From assembly GCA_012934845.2 (NCBI GenBank), contig WNNJ02001023.1, positions 1 through 64,000 on the forward strand: a stretch of 64,000 nucleotides of DNA, given 5' to 3'. The stretch's first letter is position 1, and each line of letters begins with the position of its first letter. Shown one piece after another: positions 50,661 to 61,270 of the stretch. Under the pieces are notes generated by a model. The model saw only the letters and a list, made by a program, of their open reading frames with translations. It made no database searches and had not been told where the DNA came from. This DNA comes from Pomphorhynchus laevis. Taxonomy: Eukaryota; Acanthocephala; Palaeacanthocephala; Echinorhynchida; Pomphorhynchidae. Both the position numbers and the translations under genes were made by a program.

Positions 50661-51890
50661 TATTTATTATTATAACACAAGGCTTTCGCAGCAAGGAATG
50701 CTTTGCCTGCTCCTCGATAATTGAACGGCATATAATGCACAAGAAAAGGATAAAGTTAAATAAAAACGGTCAGATTCTTGGATTTGTCCTTCGAATGCTG
50801 TATTGATCAGAAAGAGCAGTCCAATTGCGGACTGATTTTTGGAACTCTCATCGTATTTGTGCATATCAACTTTTCAGGTAACATGTTCCACACTTTCCGA
50901 GCTCGATGCAACAGTATGTGCACACTCGGACATTTATCATGATCTTGAGTTCTAAGAAACGAAGTCTGACCACGTTGACAACTGCATTTATTAAGAATTA
51001 CACGTTCATTAGGGAATTCGTCATAACACTTGAAAATCTGATACATAGCAATCAAGTTTATATATAGTAAGCGAGGTCGTGTAGAACATATACCTAACTC
51101 TACGAGACGCTCTACGTATGACATGCGAGCTAGTGTGGTACATAACTTAGAGCAGCGTCTAAGGATGCTAACTAGATACTCAATTTCACTTTAGGTATAC
51201 GGAAAAGCGGCCTGAATGCCATATTTTATATGAGGTCTTATTAAAGCATTGAACAACGGTTCGAAACACTTAACATTCAGCAAACAAAACGAATTTTTCA
51301 GCAGAAGGCGTCTGTTTTTAGAGTATATACTATCAGTGTTCATGTGTGTCTTCAACGATGATTGAACATCAATACCTAGATCACGTGCGAAAGATACTTA
51401 CTGAGTTAACCAAACAGGATCCAAACATATACCGAGAGTGCACTATAGACGTACCATTCCATAAGTGAACATACCAAGATTTAGACAAATACCAGTGCGA
51501 AAACATCATCCGCGAATCACATTTAAATCTAACTTCAATGTATGCACGTCTAAATCTGTTCAACTTTTGTCCACATCTTAAGATCGTCACCAAAAACTAG
51601 ATGTATGCAGCTTAGTTGAGCCAGTAATGTGTTTAGATAAATATTGAACAGAAGAGACCCAAGAACAGAACCTTGACGTACACCAGATTTGACGTTAAGA
51701 GATGAAGACAATCTCGATCCCACGCGGACACAATATGATCCATGCTGCAAAACACTTTAATCAAGTTCACTGCAATAAAATTAATGTCATATTTTATGGG
51801 CATTTATACAAATTGCGTATACGATCAAAAGCCTTGCTGATCAAATTTACCTTTAACAATGCAAACTTGATTGGGAGGCTTTAGGTAAAT
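50660..51890 (-). mobile_element. CR1/Jockey-like LINE, RT to C-terminus fragment
   Basis: Minus strand from 51890: an AFDRI-type palm entry, SSLNVKSGVRQGSVLGSLLF at about 51700, LVFGDDLKMW (FGDD in place of YADD), DLGID and SSLKTHMNTDSIY near 51370, FNALIRPHIKYGIQAA near 51220, then the tail SYVERLVELGICSTRPRLL and RARKVWNMLPEKLI to about 50830. Related in plan to the LINE at 52190-59260. It is 5'-truncated and frame-broken. Confidence 0.7.
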
Positions 51891-52190
51891 CATTTTGTCG
51901 TTGTATATGAATTAAAGTCACAACGACTCGAACATTTATCGACATTTCCATATCGATAAATGTTGTTTTCTCGTCGAAGATAAAACATCATTTGAATTTA
52001 GTTTTATCGCCTACCGTTTGCCCAAAACAAATTGCGATATCTACTGATATCACAATAGCCTTAATGCTGCTTTAAATTTAATCATTTTCCCATTTCGTTT
52101 TTCTAGGTAATCTATTTATGTTCATTCTACAATGAACGTGAATAGATTATATTAAATTAGACTATATTAGACTATATTAGGATGTGTAAG
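51890..52190. other. Spacer
   Basis: About 300 bp, AT-rich. A small inverted repeat TCGACATTTCCATATCGATAA-like around 51935-51960 and ATCTATTTATGTTCA/TGAACGTGAATAGAT around 52112-52148. No gene. Confidence 0.4.
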
Positions 52191-54515
52191 GGGTGATAGG
52201 AGTACTCTCAGAGGTATGTTGGGGCATTGTGAAATACTCCATTGTAATGTTCGCAGTCTTATATCGAAGATAGATGAACTTAGATATAGAGTTCAGTTAA
52301 TTCGCCCTAAGTTACTTGCTATCACAGAATCATGGCTATATAGTGATATTGTTGATAATGAAGTCTCCATCCCTGGTTATCTGGTTTTCCGCAGTGATCA
52401 TAAAAGTGGAAGAGGTGGAGGTGTTATTCTTTATGTGAGCAACGATGCAAAAGTAACCGTTCTTAGCACTTCTGATAAAGTCGAAAGTTTGTGGTGTCGG
52501 GTAAAATTCATGCATACTGCTCCTCTTGTTCTGGAGGTAGTATATCGTTCACCCTTGGCTGCCACAGATAAACTGATTGGGGAAGTAGAACTTTATTCTA
52601 AAGGTACCTCCAATGTTTTAATACTTGGTGACTTGAATATGCCTTCGGTTGATTGGAATTCGTATACGGCTTTTCCTACTTGTGACCATGCTTCCTATGA
52701 CCTTCTGGAGTGTATCATCTATTATGGTTTAACTCAGCATGTCCAAAATTGCACTCGTTTTGCTAGTGACAGTAGATCTCTATTAGATGTATGTTTATCT
52801 TCGAACAGTGAGATTATTAACGCTATCCGTTATGATGCCCCGATCGGTATGTCTGATCATTGCGTAGTGATCTTTAGGTTAAGGTTTCAAGAAGAAGCTC
52901 GAGGTCCGCGTGAAAATCAAGTGGTTAATGCTTTCAAAACCAACACAGATGCAATTCAGTCAATACTTTCAACAGCTTCCTGGCCAGATCCCGCTGTTGT
53001 TGGAGTACACGGCGCGTGGAATTACTTTCAGAAAACCTTAGAGTCGCTGCTTATTTTATTCTCTCCACTTAGAAGCAGGACACGTCAAAAAGATTCTCCC
53101 GGGTTCGATTCTGAGTTACGTTTAACATTGAGGACTCGTAATTTGATATTCAATCGCTACAAAGTTGGGGAGTGTAGTTATGATGTTTTTAAACAGGCAA
53201 GAAATTTATTCAATTCATTGAAGAGGAAGAAGCGGGGTGCATTTGAGAATGCATTAGCTGACCGGTGTGAATAGGATTTAAAGGTCCTTTTTCAGTATCT
53301 ATCAAGTAGGGGAGCTGTTGATTCTTCGATTTGTCACTACTTCTATGACATTTCTGCGAATGACCTAGCTGAAGAGTTTGCGGCACACAATTGCACTTCA
53401 GTAGAGCACGCAAATGAACATAAAACTTTTTGTTTGGAATCTAGTGTGCTGAACACTTACTCTGACACGTGTCTTGAGTTGGACCTTGACAATTTGATAA
53501 CGCCAGCTAGAGTCTATTCAGAATTACGCCGTCTAAAAGCAAATAATTTAAGAGGTTGTGACTTACTACCTTCTGTTTATCTGCGCAGATTAGCAGGCTC
53601 AATTTGCGTTCCTCTCTGCAATTTTTCGTTAGTCAATCTTAGAAAGATCTCTTCCTAATGTGTGGAAGCAGTCAATTGTTCTTCCCTACTTCAAGAAGGG
53701 AGATCGCTCTATCGTCGAGAATTATAGGCCGGTGAGCATTACCTGCATTTGCTGTAGAGTGTTGGAGAGGTTTGTGCATCGCTACATGGTTGAGTTTTTT
53801 CGTGTATGAAAAATTTTAGTCCCTAATCAGCACGGATTTCGGGAGGGTTATTCAACCGTTTCAAATTTGCTTGATGCTCATCTTGATTGGACAGCGAATA
53901 AGACATTATACCGATACAGACATTATATTCTTCGACTTTTCTAAAGCTTTTGATATAGTAGATCATGGTCTACTTCTTCAGAAACTTGTCAATACATGAC
54001 TCCCAAACATAATGGTTGATTAGATTTGAGAATTTCTTCGTGATCGTTGCTTTCGAGTACTTGTCGATTGGTCATTGTCTGTGTCTAGAGAATGTCATAT
54101 TGGAGTACCAAGGTTCAGTTTTGGGTCCGCTTTTATTCAGCATTTATGTTAACGATTTGCCTGGGTGCATTCGCTCTCGATCATGTTTGTATGCAGATGA
54201 CTTAAAAATATGGCGGCCCATTCATTCATGTGAAGATGTTGATAATTTGCAAACTGACATATATAATGTGGAGTTGTGGGCGGCGTCTAACAAGCTTGTG
54301 ATAAATGTTTCGAAATGCAAACATGCGTATTATTAGTAATGCTCGCAATCAACTAACATTAGCTTGTTACACATATAACGGCTGTATTGTGAAGTGTCGA
54401 TAGTTACAAAGATTTAGAAGTATGGGTTACCTCTAATTTATCAACTAAAAATCACACCGATTAAAAAAAAGATTTATATTAACGTGGCAAATGCTTGCAA
54501 GCGCACGCTTACATG
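52190..54515 (+). mobile_element. CR1/Jockey-like LINE, 5' part, interrupted by another LINE
   Basis: Endonuclease ORF 52216-53274 (352 codons): ILHCNVRSLISKIDELRY, ITESWLYSDIV, RSDHKSGRGGGVILYV, VLILGDLNMPSVDWNS, GMSDHCVVIFRLRF. The catalytic E, GD.N and SDH motifs are present. RT follows in pieces: RRLKANNLRGCDLLPSVYL, NYRPVSIT, HGFREGYSTVSNLL, FFDFSKAFDIVDHG, QGSVLGPLLFSIYVNDLPG, YADDLKIW and YKDLEVWVTSNLS near 54410. ORF1 is missing at the 5' end. Similarity to RT stops at about 54515, where the opposite-strand LINE begins, and resumes at 58680. Confidence 0.85.
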
Positions 54516-54519
54516 ACCA

Positions 54520-57500
54520 CAACAAAACAAGACTGTGAATCAGGTGTCGAGAAGGTGTGAACGGAGGAGGTGTTTGAATGTGATAAAGGAGGGAGCGCGG
54601 CGGACGTCGAGAGGGAGTTGATTCCAGGCGAGTGAGGCGGCGACGAGGAAGTATCGGAGACCGTAGTTGTTGGAGTAATTAGGAACGTGGAGTAAGAGGG
54701 TATGACAGGAACGAAGCGATAGCGAGGTGGGGCGAGTATCGTCTAAGAAAGGAAGGTTGATGAACGATGGTGAGCCGACAGCGATGAGACGAAAAGTAAC
54801 GAGAAGAAGGCGGAGTTTGATGCGGATGTGGATGGTGGGCCAGGAGAGTTGGGCAAAATATGTGGATGTGTGGTCGAAGCGACGGAGACGAAAGAGCACT
54901 CGAACGGCGGTGTTGATTATTCGTTGTAGGGGTAGGATGATGGATTTTGGAGAATTGGCGAAAAGGCTAAGACAGTAATCGATTTTTGGGAAAAGAAGCG
55001 ATGAAAGAAGTGACATACAAGAACGGAAATCGATAAGGGGGCGAATACGGCAAATGCCACGGAAAATTAAGTTAGACGAGCGGACCTTGTCACGGACGAA
55101 CGGTTTAAGGGAAAGGTGATCATCGAAATGGAAGCCTAAGAAAATGAGATTGTAGACTATAGGGATGATCGATGAGGCAAAAGATACAGTGGGATGAGAT
55201 ATGTTTGATTTACGGGGAAGGATCCACATTATTTTGGACTTTTCGGGGTTTAGAACGAGATGGAAATTTGAGAGACGTTTGTAGATAGAAGAAAGACAGT
55301 TGGAGGCAGAAATGCCGATATATTGTATGCGATGTGCGGGTGCATGATCATAGATTAGAATGTCATCGGCGTATTGCATGACGTTAAAGGAGTAAGGTTT
55401 GATAAATGGAGAGAGATCGCCAAGCAGAAGAGAGGAAAGCAGGGGACCTAAGACTGAACCTTGTGGGACCCTGCAAAAAATAAGGATGGGAGGGGAGGAT
55501 GATGAATTAGAACAGACGCGAAAGGAACGGTCTGATAGATATGAGGCGAACCATGATACGGAGGAGGAAGAAAAGCCGTAATCATAACGAAGGCGAGAAA
55601 GGAGGACGGAGTGGTCGACAATGTCGAATGCGGAGGAGAAGTCGAGGGAGATGAGAACACTATATAGAGCCTTGTCTCGAGAAATGAGTAAGTCGTTGTA
55701 CACTTTTATGCATGCGATTTCTGTCGAGTGATTAGAGCGGAAAGCGGATTGGAAAGGAGGGTACAGATTGGATGAGGAGAGATAAGCGTTGATTTGTATT
55801 AAGATGAGGCGTTCTAAGAGCTTAGAAAGAGTAGGGAGTAGTGAAATGGGGCGATAGCTAGAAGGAAGGGAGGGGTCGAGCGATTGTTTCTTAAGGAGGG
55901 TACGAACGATTGCGGATTTCCAGTGTGAAGGGAAGATACGACTGCGGATGGACGAGTTAAACAAGGTTGTGAGAAATGGGGATATCGATAAGCATATAGA
56001 TTTTAATATGTGGGTAGGCAGGGGATCGGCAGGTGAGGTTTTGTTGGGCAAGGACATGAGGACAGATGATACTTATGTAGGTGAGACAGGGAGAAGATGA
56101 AAGAGTTCCGGAAGGATGAGAGTAGACTGGGCAGAGTGGGATAGGATGGAGACCGGGGAGTGAGAGAGCAGCGTGGATACTTTAGTCTGGAGAAATGACG
56201 AATAATCATTAGCATTGATGTTGCACGGCGTAGAGGAACGAGCCAGGATTGAGTTAAAAGTATGCCATAGAGTTTTAGAGTTAAATAAGGTGATGATTTT
56301 ATGCTGCCAGAAGGAGTTGCATTTGGTACGTAGTAGGTTGAGATGAGACCGGCGAAGAGCAAGATAGGAATCACGGAAAGACGGAGTGATCGAGCGGAAA
56401 TCGCGTCTGAGAGAGCGGTGATAGACTCGAAAAGCATGGCGGAGTCGACGCTTTGAGAGTAGACATTGGATGTCAAACCATGTGGCACGGTGCAAGCGAC
56501 GGTGTTGGTGAGACTTGAAGGGCAAGAGAATATCGAGAGTGGATGTGAGTTCAGAGTCGAAAAGAAAGGCGAGATCGTGAGGAGATGAATATGTTATTGT
56601 GGGTAATGATAGAGACGATTTGAGTAAGGCAGAGCGGAGAAGGGAGAGGTCAAGATTTCTCCAAGGGCGACGTAGGATTGTAGGTGTGTGAGGAGGGGTG
56701 TGGTTGCGAGTGAGATCAAGGGTGATAAGAAAGTGATCGGATAGACCAGGATCAGAGATGGACAGTGAGGTGTAGGCAGCAAAATGATCGGGGACAGCGA
56801 TGATGTCGAGTGCCCCACCAAGTATATGTGTGGGTGGAGATTAGTTTGTAATTGTAGTTGGATAGAATGTTGATGAAGCGAATGGAATCCTTGGAAGAGG
56901 GGCGGTCTAGGCGGATATTGAAGTCGCCTAGAACGAGTGAAGTGATTGAGGACAAAGAACAATGCGAAAGGAGGTCAGCGAGTTCGGTAAAAAATAAGGC
57001 TGTAGGAGCTTATGAACCAGGACGGTATACAATGGCGAGATCTAGAGTGATCGGGTTAGAATAACGACAAGTGAGCAATTCAAAAGAGCAAGGACTGAAA
57101 GGGGGAATGATTTTGCGAAAAGACGCTGGGTGACGCGCAAATGTGACGATGCCGCCATGATTAGAGGATTTAGAAGGGCATGACCTGAGAATGCGGGCGA
57201 ATTCGACTAGGGAGCAACCGGCAGAGAGCAGACGGCGAATGGAAAGGTCGTCGGAATCTGAGTGCCAGGATTCGGTGAGGCAGAAAAGATCGATGGATTG
57301 CTTGGTGAATAGGTTGAGGATAAGATCGGATTTATTGAGAATAGATCTAGTGTTGAGGAGACCGAGGCGGAAACCGTGTGCTGTGGCGAAAGAGTCTAGT
57401 GGAGAAGACACATAGGAGAGATGGAGCGCCATCGAATTTTTGGACGGGTGTGGACAACTTGAAAATTTCCGTCTATGTTTCGGATGGAGAGTGATGTTTC

Positions 57501-58670
57501 GCCGTTTTCCTCGCGACGGCGTTTTTCGATGCGTGCTGAAGAGATTTGAGCGATTTCAGAAGGAGCGCGATCGGGGAAAATTCGAGTGGTTGAAGATGAC
57601 ATGAGTTTGAATCGTTGAGAGAGGACAGGAGGCGCGTGAGAGCGATGCTTGAAAACAATTTTTAGAAGAGTGGGCTGGGAAGGATTAGATTGAGAAGATT
57701 GGTTTAGACGGATGAATGCGACAGGAGAAATGTCGTTGAAAAAGGATGGTTTATCCGCAGGAACAATAGACGAGAGGATGGATCTGAAGGCGGAAACATC
57801 GTGGTCCAGACGTGCTTGTGGAGATAAGGAGTTAGAAGGCGTGATATTAGTAACAATGACGCAACGATCGCGAGAAGCAAAGCGCTTCTGTAAAGGAGGA
57901 CTACTGACGTGAGTAGGTGAGATCACGATAGAAGAGCTGTCAGTTGATGATTTGGAGGAATTAGTTTGACGACGGGAGACATAGAGGATAATGATAATAA
58001 AGAGGGTGGCAAGCGATGTGAGGAAAGGTTATGAGTGGAAGGATAGTGGAGGTTGGTGGAGGTTATTTTGATTGATGGATGCAAGTTGTTGAGAAACGAG
58101 ACGGGAAGGACGGGACGTGGGGTGTAGGGGAGTGAAGATGGCATGGAATGGGAAGTGTATATGGTGGCAGGGTCGGTGGGTGGAGAAAGGACATTAGAAA
58201 CGACGGGGGTAGTTTGAGTTGACGTGTTGGATGTTGATATGTGCTTATTGGAAAGGTTGCATATTAGTTTGTTGGCACAAAAACCACATACGAAGTCTTC
58301 TTTAGCCTTATTCTTGTCGCAGGTGATTGTTGTCCAGACGCTGCAGTCGTGTATCGAGCACTGTACTTGCGGTTGTTCATAGTTGGTGTCGGTCTTAGTT
58401 GTTTTCTTACGTCCTCCCATAAACGATGGTTGTTGTCGATTGTTGTCGTCGATGGTTGTCGTCGATGGTTGTCGTCGATGGTTGTCGTCGATGGTTGTCG
58501 TCGATGGTTGTCGTCGATGGTTGTCGTCGATGGTTGTCGTCGATGGTTGTCGTCGATGGTTGTCGTCGATGTATACTGAATCCACTGGTAAACCACGAGA
58601 TATTTCGTCAATTTGCAAACCGGATTGTATGTGATTTGTCTATGCTTATTAGAAACCAAAACTTTTTTAA
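54520..58670 (-). mobile_element. L2-like LINE inserted into the CR1/Jockey-like LINE
   Basis: ORF1 from about 58659 to 57400: N-terminal minisatellite-encoded repeats, a PHD-like zinc motif (CSIHDCSVW...FVCGFC) near 58350-58270, and a C-terminal domain (RDRCVIVTNITPSNSLS, LLKIVFKHRSHA). ORF2: endonuclease from 57432 (LGLLNTRSILNKSDL, LTESWHSD, LVLGDFNIRLDRP), middle part 56525-56073, then RT 56057-54540, 505 uninterrupted codons: SYRPISLLPTLSKLLERLI, FRSNHSTEIACIKVYND, DFSSAFDIVDHSVLL, VPQGSVLGPLL, MQYADDILIYD, FLGFHF. YADD is intact. A few frame breaks in ORF2's first half make it non-autonomous. High GC and long open frames suggest a fairly young insertion. Confidence 0.88.
58440..58572. 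repeat. 13-nt minisatellite inside LINE ORF1, about 10 units
   Basis: The 13-mer TTGTCGTCGATGG is repeated about ten times nearly without change. Because 13 is not a multiple of three, the translated minus strand shows a 13-residue period (IDDNHRRQPSTTT), and all three minus frames, as well as the plus frames, remain open. It encodes the start of ORF1 of the L2-like LINE. Confidence 0.95.
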
Positions 58671-58679
58671 GGTAATGCT

Positions 58680-59260
58680 TGTGCCAAGATCAAGCTTGTG
58701 CCAACTTCAATAAAATGATAGGTATGATTCGACGCGCGTTTGTTCGCGTTAATCCGACTGCTCTTCGGCCTCTGATTTTAGCACATGTATTGAGTAGACT
58801 TTTATATGCAGCTCCGGTTGTATACCCACGTACTGTGCATGAACATAAGAAATCAGAGAGGGTACTTCACAGGGCGACAAAGCTAGCACCAACGTTGGCG
58901 TCACTGCCTTATGAAGACAGACTGAGATTATTAGGACTTGAGACCGTCACATGGACCCGTCGGTACATGGATATGTGCCTTGTTTGGCATTTATTCCAAC
59001 GTCCTCATCACCCTCTTCGGAGTAGTGTTCAACTACGTGGTTCATATGTTCTTCGCGGTCATTCTTTAACTATTCGAAGAAACAGATTACAGAAATTGGG
59101 CGCTATGGAATTTGATAGAAGAATTGTTGAGCTTTGGAACAACCTTGATGCAGACACCGTTGGATGCAGTTCACTTAATACTTTTAAAAGAAGACTACGA
59201 ATGGATCAAGCAATGTTTCGTGTTGCATTTCCTTATTTTAATAACTAATTAATTTATTTA
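58680..59260 (+). mobile_element. CR1/Jockey-like LINE, 3' part
   Basis: Continuation of the LINE at 52190-54515 after the nested insertion. Frame 58679-59248 reads NKMIGMIRRAFVRVNPTALR, SRLLYAAPVVYPRTVHEHKK, LHRATKLAPTLASLPYEDRL and ends RVAFPYFNN. This is the conserved tail of CR1/Jockey-like ORF2 (LY.....P..Y......H....ERV.RRATK......YE.RL..L.L). AATGCTTG occurs at 54490-54497 and 58674-58681 and could be the target-site duplication of the inserted LINE. The element ends near 59260. Confidence 0.8.
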
Positions 59261-59755
59261 CGAACTTATTGTGAGCCAGCTATTTGAGCTAATGCTTGTA
59301 TGTCGTTGAACGTATAATAATATTAATATTATATATAATATTAATATTTTATAATATAATATTATTACACTTCGTCAAAGATGCATTTTTGTCTCATCTT
59401 ATTTAATGTTTTTTAAGTAATTCTTGAGTTTACCCATATAAGAAATTGACCATTTAGCCATATAAGTCATATAATACAGGTAAGTCATGTTGTCAACATT
59501 AATAATACCTATTTGCATGCATTGTTTGACAAGTGTGAGTAACTAACTGTCAACGGTATAATATTCGTAATTTTTAGTTGTAGCTGTCGATACCCGAAAT
59601 ATTAACAGTGCCGTCTTATATTCGTGATTATTAGTGTAGCTGTAAAAAACCCGAAGTCACTACCGTTGAAATTGTCCTACTATTTTCAATTTTCTTTGTT
59701 TGAGTAATTCTTACTGAATTATTTATACATATTATTATTTATACATGCAATATTT
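59260..59755. other. AT-rich spacer
   Basis: Begins with ATATTAATATT-rich DNA (59320-59365). A loose repeat of about 50 bp (GTAGCTGTCGATACCCGAAAT at 59580 and GTAGCTGTAAAAAACCCGAAG at 59635) is present. No gene. Confidence 0.45.
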
Positions 59756-60580
59756 ATACACCTTAGTTTAATAGGTTTATCTAGGCTGTTGACATATTTT
59801 CTTATACAATTTCTTATGCAACTCTGAATTATTATACATTCTCCATCTTCGGTATATAACAATGTAGTCAACTAAGAAAGCACAATCATGACTTTGCAAA
59901 TGAATCCTTTATACAGTTTGTCCAGTAACAAATCCTTGCTTTTTCGAGTTCATTATAATTGTTTCAAAAATACAGTTGGTACATAATCACCGCATTTTAT
60001 TTTTAGCCTACATAATGAACATTTGGTTTCATATGAAATTTCATAAATAATTATTGGAGCTGAATCAAAGAAAAGAGGATTTTAGTTTGATATTTCGCTA
60101 ACTTTTGTTAGCATCTTCAGAAAACACATCTTCTTGTAATTTAATAACTTCTTGTAACTCTAATCCTTATTCTAATACAACGTCCGTTATTTATTAGTCA
60201 ATTCATAAAAATGACTTTTATTTTAAATTTTAATATTATGTATTATTTTAATACATAAGTCAACAAAATTTTATTAAAAATAAATTTAAAATCAGCGGAA
60301 AATTTTTATGGATGGATAATAAAAAATATACTTTGTATTTGAATAAGATACTATATAATCAAATTTAATCAGAGGAAATACGTTCTTAACACGTATTTGG
60401 CCCTGCTGCTATGTTGGGTAGATAAATTAAATGCCGAAACATGATAGCATAGCAATTCCCTTTGATGATCTCTTATCCTTATTCTGATACAAAGTCTGTT
60501 ATTTATTTGTCATTCACAAAAATGTCTTTTATTTTAAATTTCAATTTTTTATTTTAACTTGATTTAAATTATAGAAAATC
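59755..60580 (-). mobile_element. Penelope-like terminal repeat remnant, copy 2 of an inverted pair
   Basis: Reverse complement of 33470-34400, over 26 kb away. It includes the segment with TACCGAAGATGGAGAATGTA in reverse, the subfamily-B hammerhead-like motif at 60089-60120 (minus; stem GCTAAC/GTTAGC) and the GGCC...TGCTATGTTGG words. No coding frame. Confidence 0.6.
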
Positions 60581-61270
60581 TAAAAACGATTATTAATTTT
60601 ATTATTTAATTATTACATTTCGATTTAGCATTATTATGTTTTGTTTATTTTATAATTATATTAAATACATAGGCTCAGTTAGCTGATTTGATTCTTTGAT
60701 CCAGCTCAAATAATTATATATCAATAATGGATCATTATCAACTATTTATAATGGAATTTTTATTTTCAGATGCATTATACACCACTTGCTTATTACAATA
60801 CTTTTAAATATATGAACGAATTATCTGTTGAACTTAATTACATTTAAATGTGCAATATGTAGTGATATGGTAGGGTAAACAAAACCTATGTATCGATAGT
60901 ATAAGCAGCCAGAATTAATCGATGATCCTGGAGAAACGATCCTTATGGATGTACTTTATAGAGCATATTTTATTTAGTAAATAGAGCATAGTTTATTTAG
61001 TAAATATCAAGAAGCTTCTATTCAAATCCAGTTATGAATCATTACAACAATATGCTATTCAATTTGTTGTTCATTTGTTGCATACACATTACTGCAATCT
61101 GTCGTATTATTGATTCGAGTATCCTACCAAATAATTTGTCGATAATTTACAAGAAAATTTACAACTGTTTAAGCTAATATACAATCTGAAATACATACAT
61201 CTAACGACTTGAGAAGGCTCCGACGACTGCTTTGACGGCTGCACTTAAAAAATTGTAAAGCTATTCTAAC
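60580..61270. other. AT-rich spacer before the right-hand LINE
   Basis: Contains one more GATCCAGCTCAAATAATT flank word (60694) of the subfamily-B repeat and a decayed relative of the upstream flank of hammerhead-like copy 2 (61140-61200). No gene. Confidence 0.45.

Noticed and set aside
54727-57912. Plus-strand Arg/Glu-rich open frames
   Set aside because: Antisense shadows of the Ser/Leu-rich minus-strand LINE ORFs.
58349-58713. Plus-strand open frames rich in MVVVDGCRRWLSS repeats
   Set aside because: They are antisense shadows of the 13-nt minisatellite in the minus-strand LINE ORF1.
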